Part shown: one piece after another, positions 21,948 through 35,243 of the stretch
How the letters are laid out: each line of letters starts with the position of its first letter
Position numbering within the stretch: the first letter of the stretch is position 1
NCBI GenBank assembly: GCA_003049485.1
Contig: PYST01000027.1
Location: 124,001 to 188,000, forward strand
Reading direction: 5' to 3'
DNA from: Ophioceras dolichostomum
Lineage: Eukaryota; Ascomycota; Sordariomycetes; Magnaporthales; Ophioceraceae
DNA length: 64,000 nt
Position numbers and translations under genes: made by a program
The notes under the pieces: generated by a model
Told to the model about the DNA's origin: nothing
Databases searched by the model: none
What the model saw: the letters and a program-made list of their open reading frames with translations, nothing else

Positions 21948-24900
21948 TCACCGACCACCACCCACACCAGACCTCCCATCCCCACCAGAAGCCGCCGCCT
22001 CGGCGCCCAGATCCCTCTCGACCATCTCGATCGACGTCAAGCTAGGAAATCGTTTCGCGAAGTCTCGGAGGTAATCGTCCTTCTCCTGGGGCGACATGTC
22101 CAGCCCCGGTTGGCCGGGTAGGCCCGGCGCTATAAGCTGTTGTTGTTGCGATTGCGGCGACCCCCCAGTGACCCCCCGAGGAGGCAGCGGCTTGTTGAGG
22201 TTGAGGTTAGCCACCGGCTTGGTCGGCGACGCCGGTCGACCGCCACTCGTGAGGTTCCTGTTCAGGTGCGTGGGCTTCGGCGGCGCCATGGGCCTGCCGC
22301 TAGCTGAAGGCGCGAGGGGCCGTATCGTCGCCGTCGTCGCCGCCGCCGCCGCTGCTGAGGAGCCAGCGCCGGAGACGGAACCAGAGATCGGCATTGACAT
22401 CGAGGACGACAAGGAGGAAGAGGGCACAACATCCGGCTTGTTCCCGACGGGCGGTGGCGGTGGGCGCTGTTGTTGTTGCAGCTGCTGGACTGCTCCTGCT
22501 CCTGCACCTGGTCCGGCAGGGATGGCAGACATGTTGTCAGGTGGCGAGGCGACGACGGCGGTCATTCCTCCTCCTCCTCCAAGGCCGCTGCCACCCTGCG
22601 GCTGATGACGCGGTGGGGGCATGCTCATGATGCGCGCCGTCGCACCCACGGGCTTTCTCGGGATCTCCGGTCTGTCGAGTACCTCACCACCACCACCACC
22701 ACCACCACCGCTGGGCGCACTTAGCGCAGCACCCGAATCCGTGAAGTGGCCATATCCCGACGCCGTACGGGCCACGTTGCTCGACTTGTTGCTCTCGTCC
22801 AGCAGGCTCTGGACCTTGTTCTGGATGGAAACCGCCCGGGACACGCCCCCTATGCTCTTGGGTAAGGGAGTTGCACCGGCACCGGTCCCGCCGCCCGCAC
22901 CGCTAGTGGTACTGGACTCGTTGCCGCCGCCGCGCTGGGCCACTCGTTTCCGGTACTCGGCCCCCGCGGCCGCCACGCGCTTCTCCTCCATGGACAGCCG
23001 CCTCCGCTCGATCTCGCGGCGCATCTCGGGCGTCATGTCGTCCGTCTCCTCGAGGACCTCGCCGTCGTCGGACCTCCCGTCCGTGGCCTCGGACCCGGTG
23101 ATGGGCGTGAGGTCGCGGCGCGCCAGGTGCTTGAGCGGAGACGGCGTCCGAGGCGGCGGCGGTGGTCCCCCGCCGCTGCCGGAGCTGTTGTTGCTGCTGC
23201 TACTGTTGTTGTTGCTCTCGAACCGCTTGAAGGCGTCTCCGAACTTGCCGGCCAGGATGTTCTTGGTGCCCGACAGGGACCCGAGGCTGGATCGTTTGCC
23301 GTGTCTGTGGCTGTGAGACCCGCCGCCCTTACTACCGCTGTCCCGCTTCCTCGAGTCTGAATCCTCTATAGAGCGCAAAAAGTCGACGTTGGACTCTATG
23401 TTGGTTTCGCCCGATAGCAGATCGGGGCCCGGCGAGGGAACCCTCTCCGCGTTCTTCGACGAAGGGAGCCCGGGGGACAGTCGTGCGTTCGGATTCGGTG
23501 ATGGCCGTTCCTTCTCACGTAGGTAATCTAAGTTGGACTCGAGATGCGTGCTGACTGGTCGGGGTTGGAGGCTGTTTCCATGCACGGGCCTGCTCGTCGA
23601 ATCCAGGAGGTCCACACTCGGCCGGCCCCCTTCCAGGGATGGTCTCGATGAAGACGCGTGACGTATGTGGCTTGGTCGAGACGAGGAGGAGAAGGACGGT
23701 ACTCGCTGAATGCTCGACCCTTGTGTCTCCTGCATAGATCTGCCACCGGCAGTGCTTGCTTCGTGCACCCTGGGGACACTAGCGGAGCGATGCTGGTCTG
23801 CCACGGGCGGGAACCGGTAGATCTGATGCTTTTCTGGTGGGGGCGTGGTTGTCATGGTTCCTGTCGAAACCATGACGGGTTTGCTGGAGGGTTTAGGCGA
23901 TGGTTGGTAGATTTGCAGTTCTGGAGAGGCTAGTGCCTGTAGCTCGGGGGTTGCAGCAATGATGGCAGACGCTCGGCTCACCCCTGTGGTCGCTCTTGGA
24001 GGGGCTGAAGCTGAGTTGAGAGGCGGGGACACGATGGCCTGTGTCTTCGCTTTGGTGGAGTCCGATTCTGGGAACTGCTGTGGCGGCTTCGAGGGTGACG
24101 CGAAGACCTCGTCAGCCAGTCTCTCCGCAACTTTTTGGCCCAGGTCTTTCGACCTCGCAGCTTCGGGAGCCGGCTCATCAAAATCGAATTTAGTGCCGTG
24201 GTCGTGGAGCAGAGAGAATTGGTCGAGCGTGGGAAACCTGGACGACAGTTCGTCGGAGTCGAGCCCCAGAGCGTTGAACCTGGAGTCGAGGGCAGCGAAG
24301 GGATCGCCATTGGTGACCCTCATCGGAGACGGGCTTGGTCTCGAGTGCTGCGAAGGTGGTGGCTGAGGCTTCGCCGGAGACGCAGCCGCTGCTGTCGACT
24401 GCGGACGGCCTCGCCTCATGGGCACCACATCGGGTATCGCCTGTTGCTGCTTCATGCTTGATGGAGCAAAGGAGGCCCCGACCACAGGAGCAGGTGTGGA
24501 CTTTTCGGAAGCGGCGGCGGCTTGCGCGCTCCCGCTCCCGCCCCGCGGTTCCGCACGCGGTCTCCCAGAGTATATCTAGAGCCGTGCATCGTGTTAGCAA
24601 AGGGGCCTATCCAAACATCGAGAGATTCGGGTCGTCGAGTGCCGATTGCCCGGGATGGAGGGTATGAACTGCGGACATACATCTTTTATAGGGGGTTCTC
24701 GGCCTTGCATCGCACAGCCTTCTCGTAGGACTTCGTATATGTTTGGTCGAGACTGTAAATTTTCCTTCAACATCGACGCTGTGTGGGGAGGCAGTACATG
24801 TTCGTCAGCCAACTGCAAATTCGACGTCACAAATATGCCGGAGTGAGGGGGGAAGCAACACACCGATCAGCCTCTTTAGCCTGTCGGAGAACACGGGGTA

Positions 24901-25854
24901 GCTGGGGTACTTGAAGCTGGCGTTAAGAATGGCAAGCTGGCCTTGATCCTCGAAAGGCGTGGTGTAGTAGCAGAGCTTGTATAGCAGGACGCCGAGGGCC
25001 CAGATGTCGGACTTCTCGTCGATGGGCTGTTTCCGGTACACATCGATCATCTCCGGGCTCCGGTACTGCAGCGTGGTGTGCTTCTGCACGTCCTCGTCCA
25101 TCAGGCGGCACTCGACAACGGTGGTAGGCGCGGGTCTTGGGGGCGCGGCGGAGCCGAAATCGCACAGCTTGAACTTGCGGGTTGAGCCGTACGTGGTGAT
25201 CAGCACGTTCTCGACCTTGAGGTCGCGGTGGAGTAGCGGCGGCTTGAGGTAGTGCATGCAGGCGACGCCCTCGGCCACATCGGTGAAGATGTTGAGGATC
25301 TCGGGCTCGGTCAGACGGTGCTGCAGGCGGGTGTTCATGAAGTCGATCAGCCCGCCGCCGTCGCAGTACTCCATCAGCAGGAACACCTCGTAGCCGCCGC
25401 CGCGCAGCTCCGACGCGTGCGAGTCTATGTACGTCACGATGGCCCGGTGGCCCTTGAGGCGCTTCATCGTCTCGACCTCGGTGCGCATTCCCCGCAGCGC
25501 CTCCTTGTCGGGAACCGCCACGCGCTTCAGCACGGCCAGGTCGGTGCCGCTGACCGGCTGCGGCAGCTTGACCAGGTATACGTGTGCAAACCCGCCCTCT
25601 GAGAGATACTTCTGGATCACCACCCGGTGGCTGCCCACCTGGATCTTGGTTCCCGACGTGAAGGTGCCGGCGGGGGCTGCCGAAGCTGTTGCTGCCGGCA
25701 TGGCAACTGGCACCCCAGCCGCGGGAGCCATACCCGCGTGAGAGGAAGCGCCCCCAGGCCGAGATTGTCCTCCACCGTAGCTCTGCCCGTGGCCGTGGCT
25801 GTGACCGTGTCTCGGCGCCGTTGACGGCATGGCTTGCCCGCCGAACGAGGCCAT
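21948..25854 (-). CDS. Ark/Prk (NAK) family actin-regulating Ser/Thr kinase
   Basis: Three exons (25854–24864, 24778–24681, 24575–21948) give 1238 residues. Yeast relatives Ark1 and Prk1 phosphorylate endocytic coat proteins (Pan1, Sla1, Ent1) at actin patches and so disassemble them. After a His/Gly/Ala-rich N-terminus (1–75) comes a kinase domain (about 78–365): glycine loop SEGGFAHVYL (85–94), catalytic lysine 110 in AVLK, HRDLKVEN (209–216), DFG (232–234) and SPE (286–288). The ~870-residue tail is disordered, with Pro, Ser, Gly and Gln runs. It has a DPFAAL motif near residue 454, of the DPF type that binds endocytic adaptors. The kinase subfamily call is firm; one-to-one orthology with Ark1, Prk1 or Akl1 is not. 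The longest gly-rich run is encoded by the CAC repeat near 22684–22710. Confidence 0.92.
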
Positions 25855-27214
25855 TCCGAAGTGGGGACTCGGAGGCGGTAAGTTCGACGGGGACGCAGGC
25901 GAATTACCGAGCTGGCGGAATCGTCAGGGGGGCAAAGGCCGGATTATGAGACGGATGGGATGAGGCGGTAGTCGATAGGTAGGCGAGGCGAAAGAGGGGC
26001 GGTATTGGTATTGGTGGGGGGTGTCACGTAGTTGGGACGTAGTCGTACACCGCTCGCGGTAGTGGTATCGGTATCGGTAGCGGAATGCGGTCGTAGTTGG
26101 TTGTCTCGATCGAAGCAGCCAGAGAGAGGAAGGAGAATGAATATTTGCAGGGGGGGTTGTTCCAAGGGCACGGCACTACGGGTATTCCGTATCAGCGGTT
26201 ACATTGCTTATTCGGTGCCTCGACAAAGCTGGAGGACTGGTAGTACGGAATAAAACAGAAGAAGAGCAGAAAAATCCGAAGCTACCGGCAGAAAATTCCT
26301 GCCGTGAAAAAGGGAGCCCGGAAACTACAGCAGCCAGTTGTGACCAACTAGCAGCATTTCAGGGACCATGTCGAATCTGCCTGGTTTCATGCATGCGTGG
26401 TGGTGGACGTCAGTCGGGATTTCGGCCAAGCCAGTGCCGTTGCGGCGCCTGCCTGCCATAATTGCCAGCTGGCACCGATGATCCGACACCTGTCGCATTG
26501 ACCCGACCATCCCTTTCCCGTCTCAGGCTCCAAATCGAACAGGCAACAACACCCAGCATACTTCTCGTCTTTCATTGTATTCCGCAAGGCTGTAAGGAAT
26601 GGAATGGAATGTATATATTTTGTCAAAGGGCTTATCATGCTTATTTCTATGGAACACCTGGGGCCGTTTGCCTGTAAATGAGCGATTGTTTTTGGTAAGG
26701 TCTGGCCTCGAGGAGTCCGCCCCGCGTTTTATTAGTTCTGCTTCCCGTCTCACTCTTGGCTCCTCCGAACACCAACACCCTGCTCAGGACAACGATAGCA
26801 GGCTTGAGGGAAGAGAAGGACTACAAATATTTTCATCTAGGCCATCAAATCTAGCATCCGCCGTGGTCACTCCGTGGACCGCACACAGCACAGCATCTTC
26901 AACATCTCCCTATTTGAGCTGCGCAGTTCAAACTGAAGGGCGCAGACCCGGCAACACAACAAGTGCCCTCCATCGGCTTCACGAGATATATCAACAATTT
27001 TCTAGACAAGCGTAACTAATGTATCTACCGTATGAATGCTTACGAGGTGGGATCTTGGGAATGAGAAAGATACCTGCTCATCAGACTCCAGGCCATCATC
27101 TAGCCACCTGTCTGTTTGCTCTCGTCTAGGTTCCTTCAGCCGCACTGTCAGAAAAGGGGTGCCTAGCAGGGAATCGGAGAACGACATCGCTCAAAATGCG
27201 AATATGCCATCCTA
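25855..27214. other. Intergenic, kinase upstream region
   Basis: About 1.4 kb that should contain the kinase promoter and leader next to 25855. A minus-strand GGTATCGGTA-like degenerate run occurs near 26000–26100. A plus-strand open frame of 138 codons (26599–27015) has no recognisable features and was not accepted as a gene. Confidence 0.5.
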
Positions 27215-27908
27215 TCACCTGCTCATTTCTTTGTTCTCTTCGCTCCTCTGGCATCCATCCCGGAATATTTGTAGCCAGTCTTTCCTGCTATAAACCGTGG
27301 AGTGCTGCTCCAGGAACTTGGTGATGATGTCGTCTAGTTCTGCGAAGCACCGAGCCGACTCGTGTTAGAGAAAGACCTTTTCCCGCCTTTTTTGTGATCT
27401 TCCCTCCCACTCTTTGTCTTGGCTTGGGGCACTTACCGTTAATTGACATCTCCCTCGTCGGCTGCACCGAGTAGTGGTGACCGTCGTCGTTCACCAAGGT
27501 GAGATCCTCGGGCAGTTCCGTACCTTCAGGCACAGCGTAGACTTTCACCCTCCTGCTCTTCTAGTCCTGGACAAAGTCGGCTTGCTTGTCGCAGATCGGC
27601 CACATCGACATGCCGTTGGGACCCGTGTGCAGAAGCTTGGTAGTCCGTTGGTGCCCATATAACCGAGGTAGGTATCCTAGACCCATCCTATGTGGTAGGT
27701 TTTGCTGCTGGCTGGGGTTTCTAACGTATTCCTTACTGATGTCTGTCGAATTCTCGTGCACCGGCTTCGGTCGCACCTTGCCAGCAATAGACACGATATC
27801 ATAGCTACCTCTGGGCTGCGCCGTCGACTCGAAGGCTCGGAGTCGGACCTTGGGCTCTTCGCCAACGCGGAATAGCATCATCGGCATGCACTTGAACCAC
27901 CGCATCAT
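27215..27908 (-). pseudogene. Tse2-like ADP-ribosyltransferase toxin-domain gene, probably broken
   Basis: The minus-strand frames here show a pattern I associate with fungal proteins carrying the Tse2-type ADP-ribosyltransferase toxin domain (Pfam ADPRTs_Tse2). There is a short basic/aromatic N-terminus, an RxF...RSYD-like block near 27800–27860, a PNGMSM block near 27605–27620, and a VPEGTELPEDL...HHYS block near 27470–27535. A plausible GTAAGG intron interrupts the first part near 27630–27735, and a GTAAGT donor at 27431–27436 leads to a short last exon. A TAG at 27561–27563 lies in the same frame between the second and third conserved blocks, and no good intron would remove it. The gene is therefore probably a pseudogene, unless the stop is a sequencing error or is spliced out. 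Family confidence is moderate. Confidence 0.55.
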
Positions 27909-28911
27909 GATTGATAATATTGCTAGGTAGGAGGGAGCTGCTGGGCTACATGCAAAATATCGGCGCTGTTTGACAATAGCTCATATTTGTATATAGCGCT
28001 GCTGTCATATAACAAAGCACGAGTTGCGTAGCGTAGATGCTCATGAGAGTTACCGCTTCCCTCCAACATAGCGAGTTACTCAGGCATTTATGACCTCGTG
28101 GGTTTCTTTGAGGGTTACTGTTTTCCTTCTCATAGACAATGAGATAGCATGAGTAACGATCAGGTCGGCCATTGAAGGATGACTCGGAAAGCCGAGGAGC
28201 CGGTCAGCCGAGGCAGCCGGACACGCGGCTAACTAGGTGATTCAGTTGAAGACCATTCTTATTCACAATAAAGGCGTTTGTTGGTCTCCTCTAAAGTGTA
28301 CATATGACTGCAGACGGTCGGCACGAGGGAGTCAACAGAGAGTGCAGCGGGTGGCAAAGCGCCGAACCCAACGAAGCTAGGCACAATGCTCGTGGACAAA
28401 CGAATAGCTGAGGCAGATCCCAAGCTTTACTAATCCAACGTAATTCCGTCCACCCAACTGGCGAGTGTACCTAGCCGATTGTATCCCTGAATGGACGCAA
28501 GTGGCCGGTGGACAGGCGGCCCTCCAAAAGGGGGCGGTGGGGGTCTCTTGCTTCTGTCCATATCCATCTCAAATGATCCTGCGGCCGTCCACGGACGCAA
28601 ATACTGGCGTTAAATTGAATTTCTTCATGAAGCTGTGGTATATAACGATAGGTAGGGTATGGTAGTTCTGGATATTGATTTCGTCACGTGCTCAAGGAGG
28701 TAGGTATAAGTCGGACGCCCCTCCCCCAAGCCTGATCTCATCCACTATACACTCATGGAAAGTCTATATACGGACAAAGAGCCGGGACAGGCATGCATGC
28801 ACACACATCGCAACATTACCCTCCCCCTCTCGACACAAAACAGAAATCGGGAGCAGGGTACAAGAACAGAACGACAAACAGCACGGCGCGTAGCCAGGCG
28901 GGGACCGGAGC
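27909..28911. other. Intergenic, no recognisable gene
   Basis: About 1 kb between the toxin-domain gene start and the permease stop. No protein was recognised. The interval 28150–28450 contains several GCCGAGG/AGCCG short repeats and could be an old element relic, but no terminal repeats or target duplications could be found by eye. Confidence 0.45.
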
Positions 28912-30898
28912 TTAGAACAAGCCCCTGACGATGCGCTTCGGCAGGTTCCCCCACGTCCTCTCGATATGGGGCTCGTCCGACGGCTCCAGCATGCGCGCGC
29001 CGGACTTGAGGTCGATCTCGGCGAGCGGGATGTACATACGCCACTCCCTCGACCACAGCTTCCAGAAGACGTAGAGGGCGATGGCGATTGGCGCGGCGAG
29101 CCACGTCGAGAAGAAGACCTCGGCATCCGGGACGTCGTTCGGGGTCGGCTACAGTTGTGTTGGCGATGTACGGGTTAGCCAGTATGTTCGTGTGCGGGGG
29201 AGGGCGTGTTGTATGTAGGACGGCGAATAGTGGTAGGGGGAGAGAGAGACAGTGGTGGAGTAGGGGGATGGGGAATGAGAGTTGCTCACGTAGAGAGAGT
29301 TGTAGAAGGTGGCGATGAGGCAGAGGATGTTAAGGAGCAAGCCAATCCAGCTCCCCCAGACTCCTCCGGACGACACATATGGCAACTGGTCGAGGGTGTG
29401 GCCCTGGAGCTTCCAGGCCATGCGGAAGCGGATATGGGCGCCGCAGATTGTGCCCCAGACGAAGAAGTACGACAAGGCAGAAAGAGCCAAGAGCCAGTTA
29501 AAGACGATCTTGGAGTCGGCGCTCTCCGCGACATAGGCGAGCAGGCCAAAGGCGAGCTGGATGGCAACGCACACCAAGGGGCGGCCCTTCTTATCGACGT
29601 ACGCCAGCCACTTGGGCGCCATGCCTCGCTCGGCGAGGGCCTGCATGGTGCGGGTGGAGCCGAACGTGCACGAGTTGGCGACCGAGATGACGGCCAGGGT
29701 GATGACGGCGTTGAAGATGTGCGGCAGGACCTTGATGCCGGCCTCCTCGATGGCAATGACGAACGGCGAGGACTTGGTGTCGGCACCACTGGAACCTAGC
29801 AGGCGTGGGTTGTCGTACGGCACGATCAGGCCGACGATGAAGAGGTTGACGACGTAGAAGAACGCAATGCGCCAGAACACCTGCTTCGTAGCCAGCGGGA
29901 TCGACTTGCGCGGGTTATTGGACTCGGCCGCGGCCAGGCCGACCAGCTCGGTACCGCCGAAGGCGAAGGCGGCGATGACGAAGACGCCCGCAAAGCCGTT
30001 GAAGCCATTGTTGAAGGCTCCGGGATTACGCCAGTAGGTCGAGCCGATGTAGCCCTTGTCGCCCACGCCGCCGCAGTTGATGATGATGCCGAGGATGATG
30101 AAGCCGGTGCAAGCAATGATTTTGATCATGCTGAGGATGAACTCCACTTCGCCGTAGCCTCGCACCCCGAAGATCTGGATCAAGATGAGAATGACGAGGA
30201 AGGGAGTAATCCAGACCGCGGGTCTGATGTCTTCACGCCAGTACGTGATGGTGATGGCCGCGGCAATCAGCTCGAACGGGAGCACTACAAGCCAAGAGAT
30301 CGCGTAGTCCCAACCCATGGCGAAACCCCTGAGGAGATACCAGTCATGTGATGTCAGCTGCCTGCCTCTGGAGGAAACGAACGTCTTGGAACGTCTTGGG
30401 GTTAGACCGGCAGCCGGTACTCACCAAGAGGGATCAACAAAACGGACGACGTAGGTGTAGAACGCGCCGTTCACCGGGTACAGGACGGCCATCTCAGCCA
30501 GAGCCTGACAGGTAAATAGAAGCATCACGCCGATGATCAGGTAGCAAATGAGCAGTGACGCAGGGCCACCAGTGTTTAGGGCACGGCCCGAGCCGACGAA
30601 GAGACCAGCACCAATAGCTCCGCCTGTTTCGCGCATACGCAACGGACGCGTCCATGGTCAGCAAGACGGCGGTAGACGGATACATACAGAAACCGCACGC
30701 ATCCAAGCAAGCAAGCTAGCATGCAAGCAGCAGGAGGCTCGAATACATACCAATGGCAATCATCTGCATGTGACGATTTTGCAGGTCGCGAACGAGCGGC
30801 TTCGACTTGTTGACGATGCCGACCTCCTCGTCGCGGCCGTCCGGAGACCCGACATCGTGATCGACCACCTGCTTCACGTTCTTATCGGAAGCCTCCAT
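28912..30898 (-). CDS. Amino-acid permease (YAT/AAP family)
   Basis: Four exons (30898–30751, 30623–30425, 30328–29290, 29148–28912) give 540 residues. These plasma-membrane proton symporters import amino acids. The N-terminal cytosolic tail (1–45) is charged. The permease signature follows: MIAIGGAIGAGLFVGSG is the conserved first transmembrane segment with the GAIG substrate loop. About twelve hydrophobic segments follow, including AFAFGGTELVGLAAAESNNPRK, the conserved FGGTE loop. The C-terminal tail is short and hydrophilic. Length fits the family (about 520–600). The ATG at 30898 was used; an in-frame TTG upstream was ignored. The substrate cannot be deduced; general, proline or lysine/arginine permeases are all possible. 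Confidence 0.93.
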
Positions 30899-33800
30899 GG
30901 TGACCAAAAGGCTGTTCTTATTCTAGCAAAGCCTCCTTCTAGGGCAAGCTCAAGTAAGTGCTGTCGGCTCCAAGATAAGGAGAGTGAAGATGACCAGAAG
31001 AAAGCCTCGGAGAGGGAAGGCTTGAGTTGGGGTTGGAGTTGGGGTTTGCCTATATATATGTCTAGGCAGACTGGGACGGGTGGGAAGGGAACGGGAGGGG
31101 AGGGGAAGAGGGACAGCAAAGAAGACGAGGGTCCTTTCTTGGGTCCGACCGAGGTGGGAGAAAGACAGCTCTAAATATGGCCGAACGAGCATGTATGCAG
31201 GCAGGCTGCACCAGATCCAGAGCGGGTAGGTAAGTACCTTGGTAGGTAGCTGGGTAGAGAGTCAAGTAGGACGAGGGGCGTAGAGGGGGGTAGCAGGAGG
31301 CAGGCGGTGGTGCCACCGAGCAGCATGCAACTCTTCTCACCCAGGTTGAGACGAAGAGACAAGGGTGGGTGGGTGGCGGCCGCGCGCTGGTGCATCCCCT
31401 TCCTTGTCTGGCCTGTGCCGTGGTCCATGGTGTCACGTACCAGGAGGGGAATCTCGAAGCATGCTTTGTATGTACCAAGTATTCGGCCACCTGCAGGGGG
31501 GGAAGGTACTTTCGCTTTAAAAAGATTGGAGGCAATGAGCTTCAAAGAGCTCTTTGGGGGTGCTATCTGGACCCAGCCAGTTGGCCAATCACCGTCGTGC
31601 CCCATCACACCCGGACGAGGCACTTACAAGCCCTGAACGAGGGAAGATCACGACACCGACGCTCGACTTGGGCATGAAGATGTGGGGTTAGGAGAGGTGG
31701 TTCATGAGAGAAAAGAAAAATATCAATTCCACTTGATGAGCCAGCGACTGCTAGCCTGATCTAGCCGACAGTTTCGTCGGTATCCACCTCCGAAGAAGCC
31801 CAACAAACGGTCAGGCAACACAGCACGACAGTGAGTGTGTAAACAACAAAAAAGAGAGAGACTTGGAAGAGCCGAGGGGTGCGGCTGAGGTGCAGAGGGG
31901 GCACAGATGTTGGCAGGTGATGAAGACCAACATGGACGTGCGTGCTTCCAATGGCCGCTTTCTGATACCGGCGGCATGTCGGTATGCAAGTTCTGGGGAC
32001 GCACAGCTAACGACCCCGACTCGACCCAGGAAACAGTCATGATTGTAATAAAGCACAACAGGAAGGCTTGCACTGACTAGCACAGCACCAGTGGGCGTGT
32101 AACCCATCGAAGTGACAGTAGAACGCCTGAGCTCCTCCTCCTGTACATGCAGGGAAGCAGGGCCCCTGAGGTATGTATGACTTGACAAGGCACAAAAGGA
32201 AATTTCTTTGATGGGCTGCATTTTTCCTGGCCGTCGTCTCACTGGAGAGTCCAGGCAGGGCCAGGCGGTACTGTTTAGCCAGTTTATGAAGAATCAAGCA
32301 CCACCCGCAGCACCTCATCAGGCCGAGCAGTTACTATCCAGCAATAAGGAAGACCGAGCGGACCCGAGCGGGCCATGTTTCCAGCCCGAGTGGTACATAC
32401 ATTATCAGGCCTCCAAGGAGACGAGAGAGATGGAGACGAGAGAGAGGAGAACATAGAGGGAAAGAGAATCAATGCCAACGGTTGGTATACGGATGGATTG
32501 GGGGCGTGAGGAATCAACAGGAAAAGCGAGGAAGAAAGCTTGGTTGAGGGAAGGTCCAGAACGTTTCGAGTTTCGAGGGTAAGGGTGACATCTGCGCACC
32601 CTAGCCGAACCGCATTGCTTCGTACACCTGTGCTTGTGCTGCTGCAAAGACACCAGCGACGCGTACTTTTGAAAGGAAGGTCGTACCATGTCCGTCCGAC
32701 GAAGTACCTCGCGCCGATATCAATTCTTTCTTGGGGTAGGTCCCTAGCCTGGAGCCTGTCTGTCCCACACGCCTCGCCTGCCTCCCTGCTTACCTACCTA
32801 GGTGCCCCCGCTGGTGCTTCCGCTCCGGTACAGCTCAGAAAAATGCACAGAGAAACTTCTCCCATCAGCATCGGAGCTCTCCAGCAGGTAAGCTTTTAGT
32901 TTCCGAGGTGGACAAGAGCGGGATCAAGAGCGGCAAGAAGCATCATAATCATTCTTCCCCATTCGTCATCGATGCCAAGCATTGGCGGTGATGCCGCTGA
33001 CAACGGCTCCTTCGGTTGGCGTTTTGTTCGAGAGGATGATGGGATGGATGGCTGGAGGTGGAAGTGGAGGTCAGAAAATGGAGGGGTGGTCTCTCGAACA
33101 AAAAAGAACAAGGGAAAGAAGAAAGAGCGGCAACATGGATCATGGCGCCCACAGTGCCCACCCCGCACGACGCCCCCGAAAAGATAAGCTGTATCCAATC
33201 AGGAAGGTCGTTTATCATCCCCAGATTCGAACGCCCCCTCAGAAGAGCGCAGAACTGCGACCTCATCTCGCACAAAGCAAAGCGACTCGGTTGATGGCTT
33301 CGAGCGCTCATGTGAACCCCTTCCACTGATCGGCCAGTTAAGCTCCCTTTTTTTGGTTTTTCTTTTGATGATTCCGAGTCCACCCACCCGAACTGTCAAG
33401 CAAGAAACTCAGACCCTGAATCGCGTCCGACGTGACGCTAGCTAATGGTGGTGGTGGCGGTGGTGGTGCTATCATCACACAAGGTCTCTCGCATGGCTCG
33501 GGAAGCACCCTCTCGCCATGCAATGCCCACCGCCCGTTGGACATCTCCCGACGCAACACAATTGCTTTGATTGCTTGCCCACCCTCGACCCGACCGACTG
33601 ACTAGCCTGACAAGATACTCCGGGATATCTGAGATAAGGAAGAGCTGGCAAGTGGTGCAATATCTATCTGCACCATCAATCCCAACCGCATCCGTAAGAC
33701 AATGTACTAGGCAGAATTTCGCTCGGGGGTGCCGCGAACCAACCGGGCACCCACCAACTTGGGAAAAGTAGGACGACGGAGATAGAGCGAGAGACAGCAT

Positions 33801-34784
33801 CAGAGTCAACGCGGCGAGCTCTGTCATTCCCTGTGCCAGCAAGCAGCATGCTGAATATTGACTTAGCTTCCCGAGCTCCCCTTCGCATGGAAGGGGTTAG
33901 CCTGGTCGAGAGAGTGTGCGTTTGTGATATGCAAAGGGTCGGGCTTCCCTTTTCTTTTCACAATCTCATCATCCGAGCGGGTTGCATCGGACCAAAGATG
34001 CCCTGCTTCATTGGCCCATCGTATTTCTTCCTACAGTACTTGCCGGCCAAATCCACAAGGACGGCGACTTGTTGAAGGACCTTGTTGATGCGAGCGACGA
34101 GGGATGGGATGGATCCATTCATCCTGCACTGCAGCACTGGACTTTTTTTGCGATGCTCCATTGCGCTGACACCTCCCTCCCTCCATCACGACCTACTGCT
34201 GTCGGCCGTCTGTCCATGGATGGGCGACTCAAGGATCGGAATCTCAGTGGGCGAGCCCGCCGGACGGCACGAATTCTCTCCAATCCCCCCCTCCCCTCAT
34301 CATAACCTCGGGCGCGGTGGCTGGGTGGGTTTGCGGACGCAAGGTCCTGCAGGCAGGTGTATACAAGTTGGTACTGGTCCGGACTCTCTCTCTCTCCGTC
34401 TCTCTCTGTTTCTCTGAATACTCCTTCCCGCCCATCGATCCAACCCAGGATCCTCCCTCTCAAAGCACACTGAGGCTCCCGTGTCTGGTCGGGCGTAGGA
34501 TTAATGAAGTGGCAACCCTTTTTCTCTCTCCCTGACGCGGCATAGGTATCCAATCAATATGGCAAACAAAAACGGCGGGGCCTTTCGCGCAAATTCCTCC
34601 GTTTCCCGCGTGCATACTCCGGACCGCCTTGTATTTCCCGTCCGGATATGAGAAGTGGTTCTGGCTGTTCTAGAAGCTTTTCCCTCTGTCTTCTGTGCAG
34701 ATGATAGGACGGATTCTGCTGCCGGTCTGGTGCCATTGCTGCTTGTTCCTCCTCACCCCAGCACCACGGGCTCAGCCTGTGACA

Positions 34785-34832
34785 AATACCTACCTACCCG
34801 AGGTGGAATGGGTACCTAGGTAGGTAGGTAGG
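34785..34832. repeat. CCTA/TAGG tetranucleotide cluster
   Basis: Tandem ACCT units are followed, after a short spacer, by GTACCTAGG and four TAGG units ending in GTACC, so the cluster is partly palindromic. Similar runs recur across the window. Confidence 0.85.
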
Positions 34833-35243
34833 TACCTGTGTGCGTAGAATTTCTTTTGTAGACGTACCACAGACGCTGATCTCATGCTTACCGGATGCGG
34901 GAGTGAGATAACTTCCATGCACGGCGGGTCTGTGTTCGCGGACGAGGACGGTAGGCGGGTGGTGGGAGGCGGTCTGGAAGGGCTTGCCTCACTGATTCGT
35001 GGCGACGGCGGTGGTGAAGCTTTGTTCTGCCATCCCGTGGCGATAAACTTCTACGTCTATGGCTCGGTGACGTTCTGGGAAAAATGATTCGACCAAAGCC
35101 GAATTCGTTTTGCGGGCAAATCCTTTCCTCCTCCCGCACCAAGGGATATCTCTTTCGTGACACCCCTAGGTAATTTTTCTACTTCCAAGACATGACGTTG
35201 AAAATAGGTTCTCTGGAAAACACCCCCACACCACTGAGATCGA

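Noticed and set aside
26599..27015. Plus-strand frame of 138 codons beginning with ATG
   Set aside because: Composition is not coding-like and there is no similarity to known families; it ends about 200 bases before the toxin-domain locus on the other strand.
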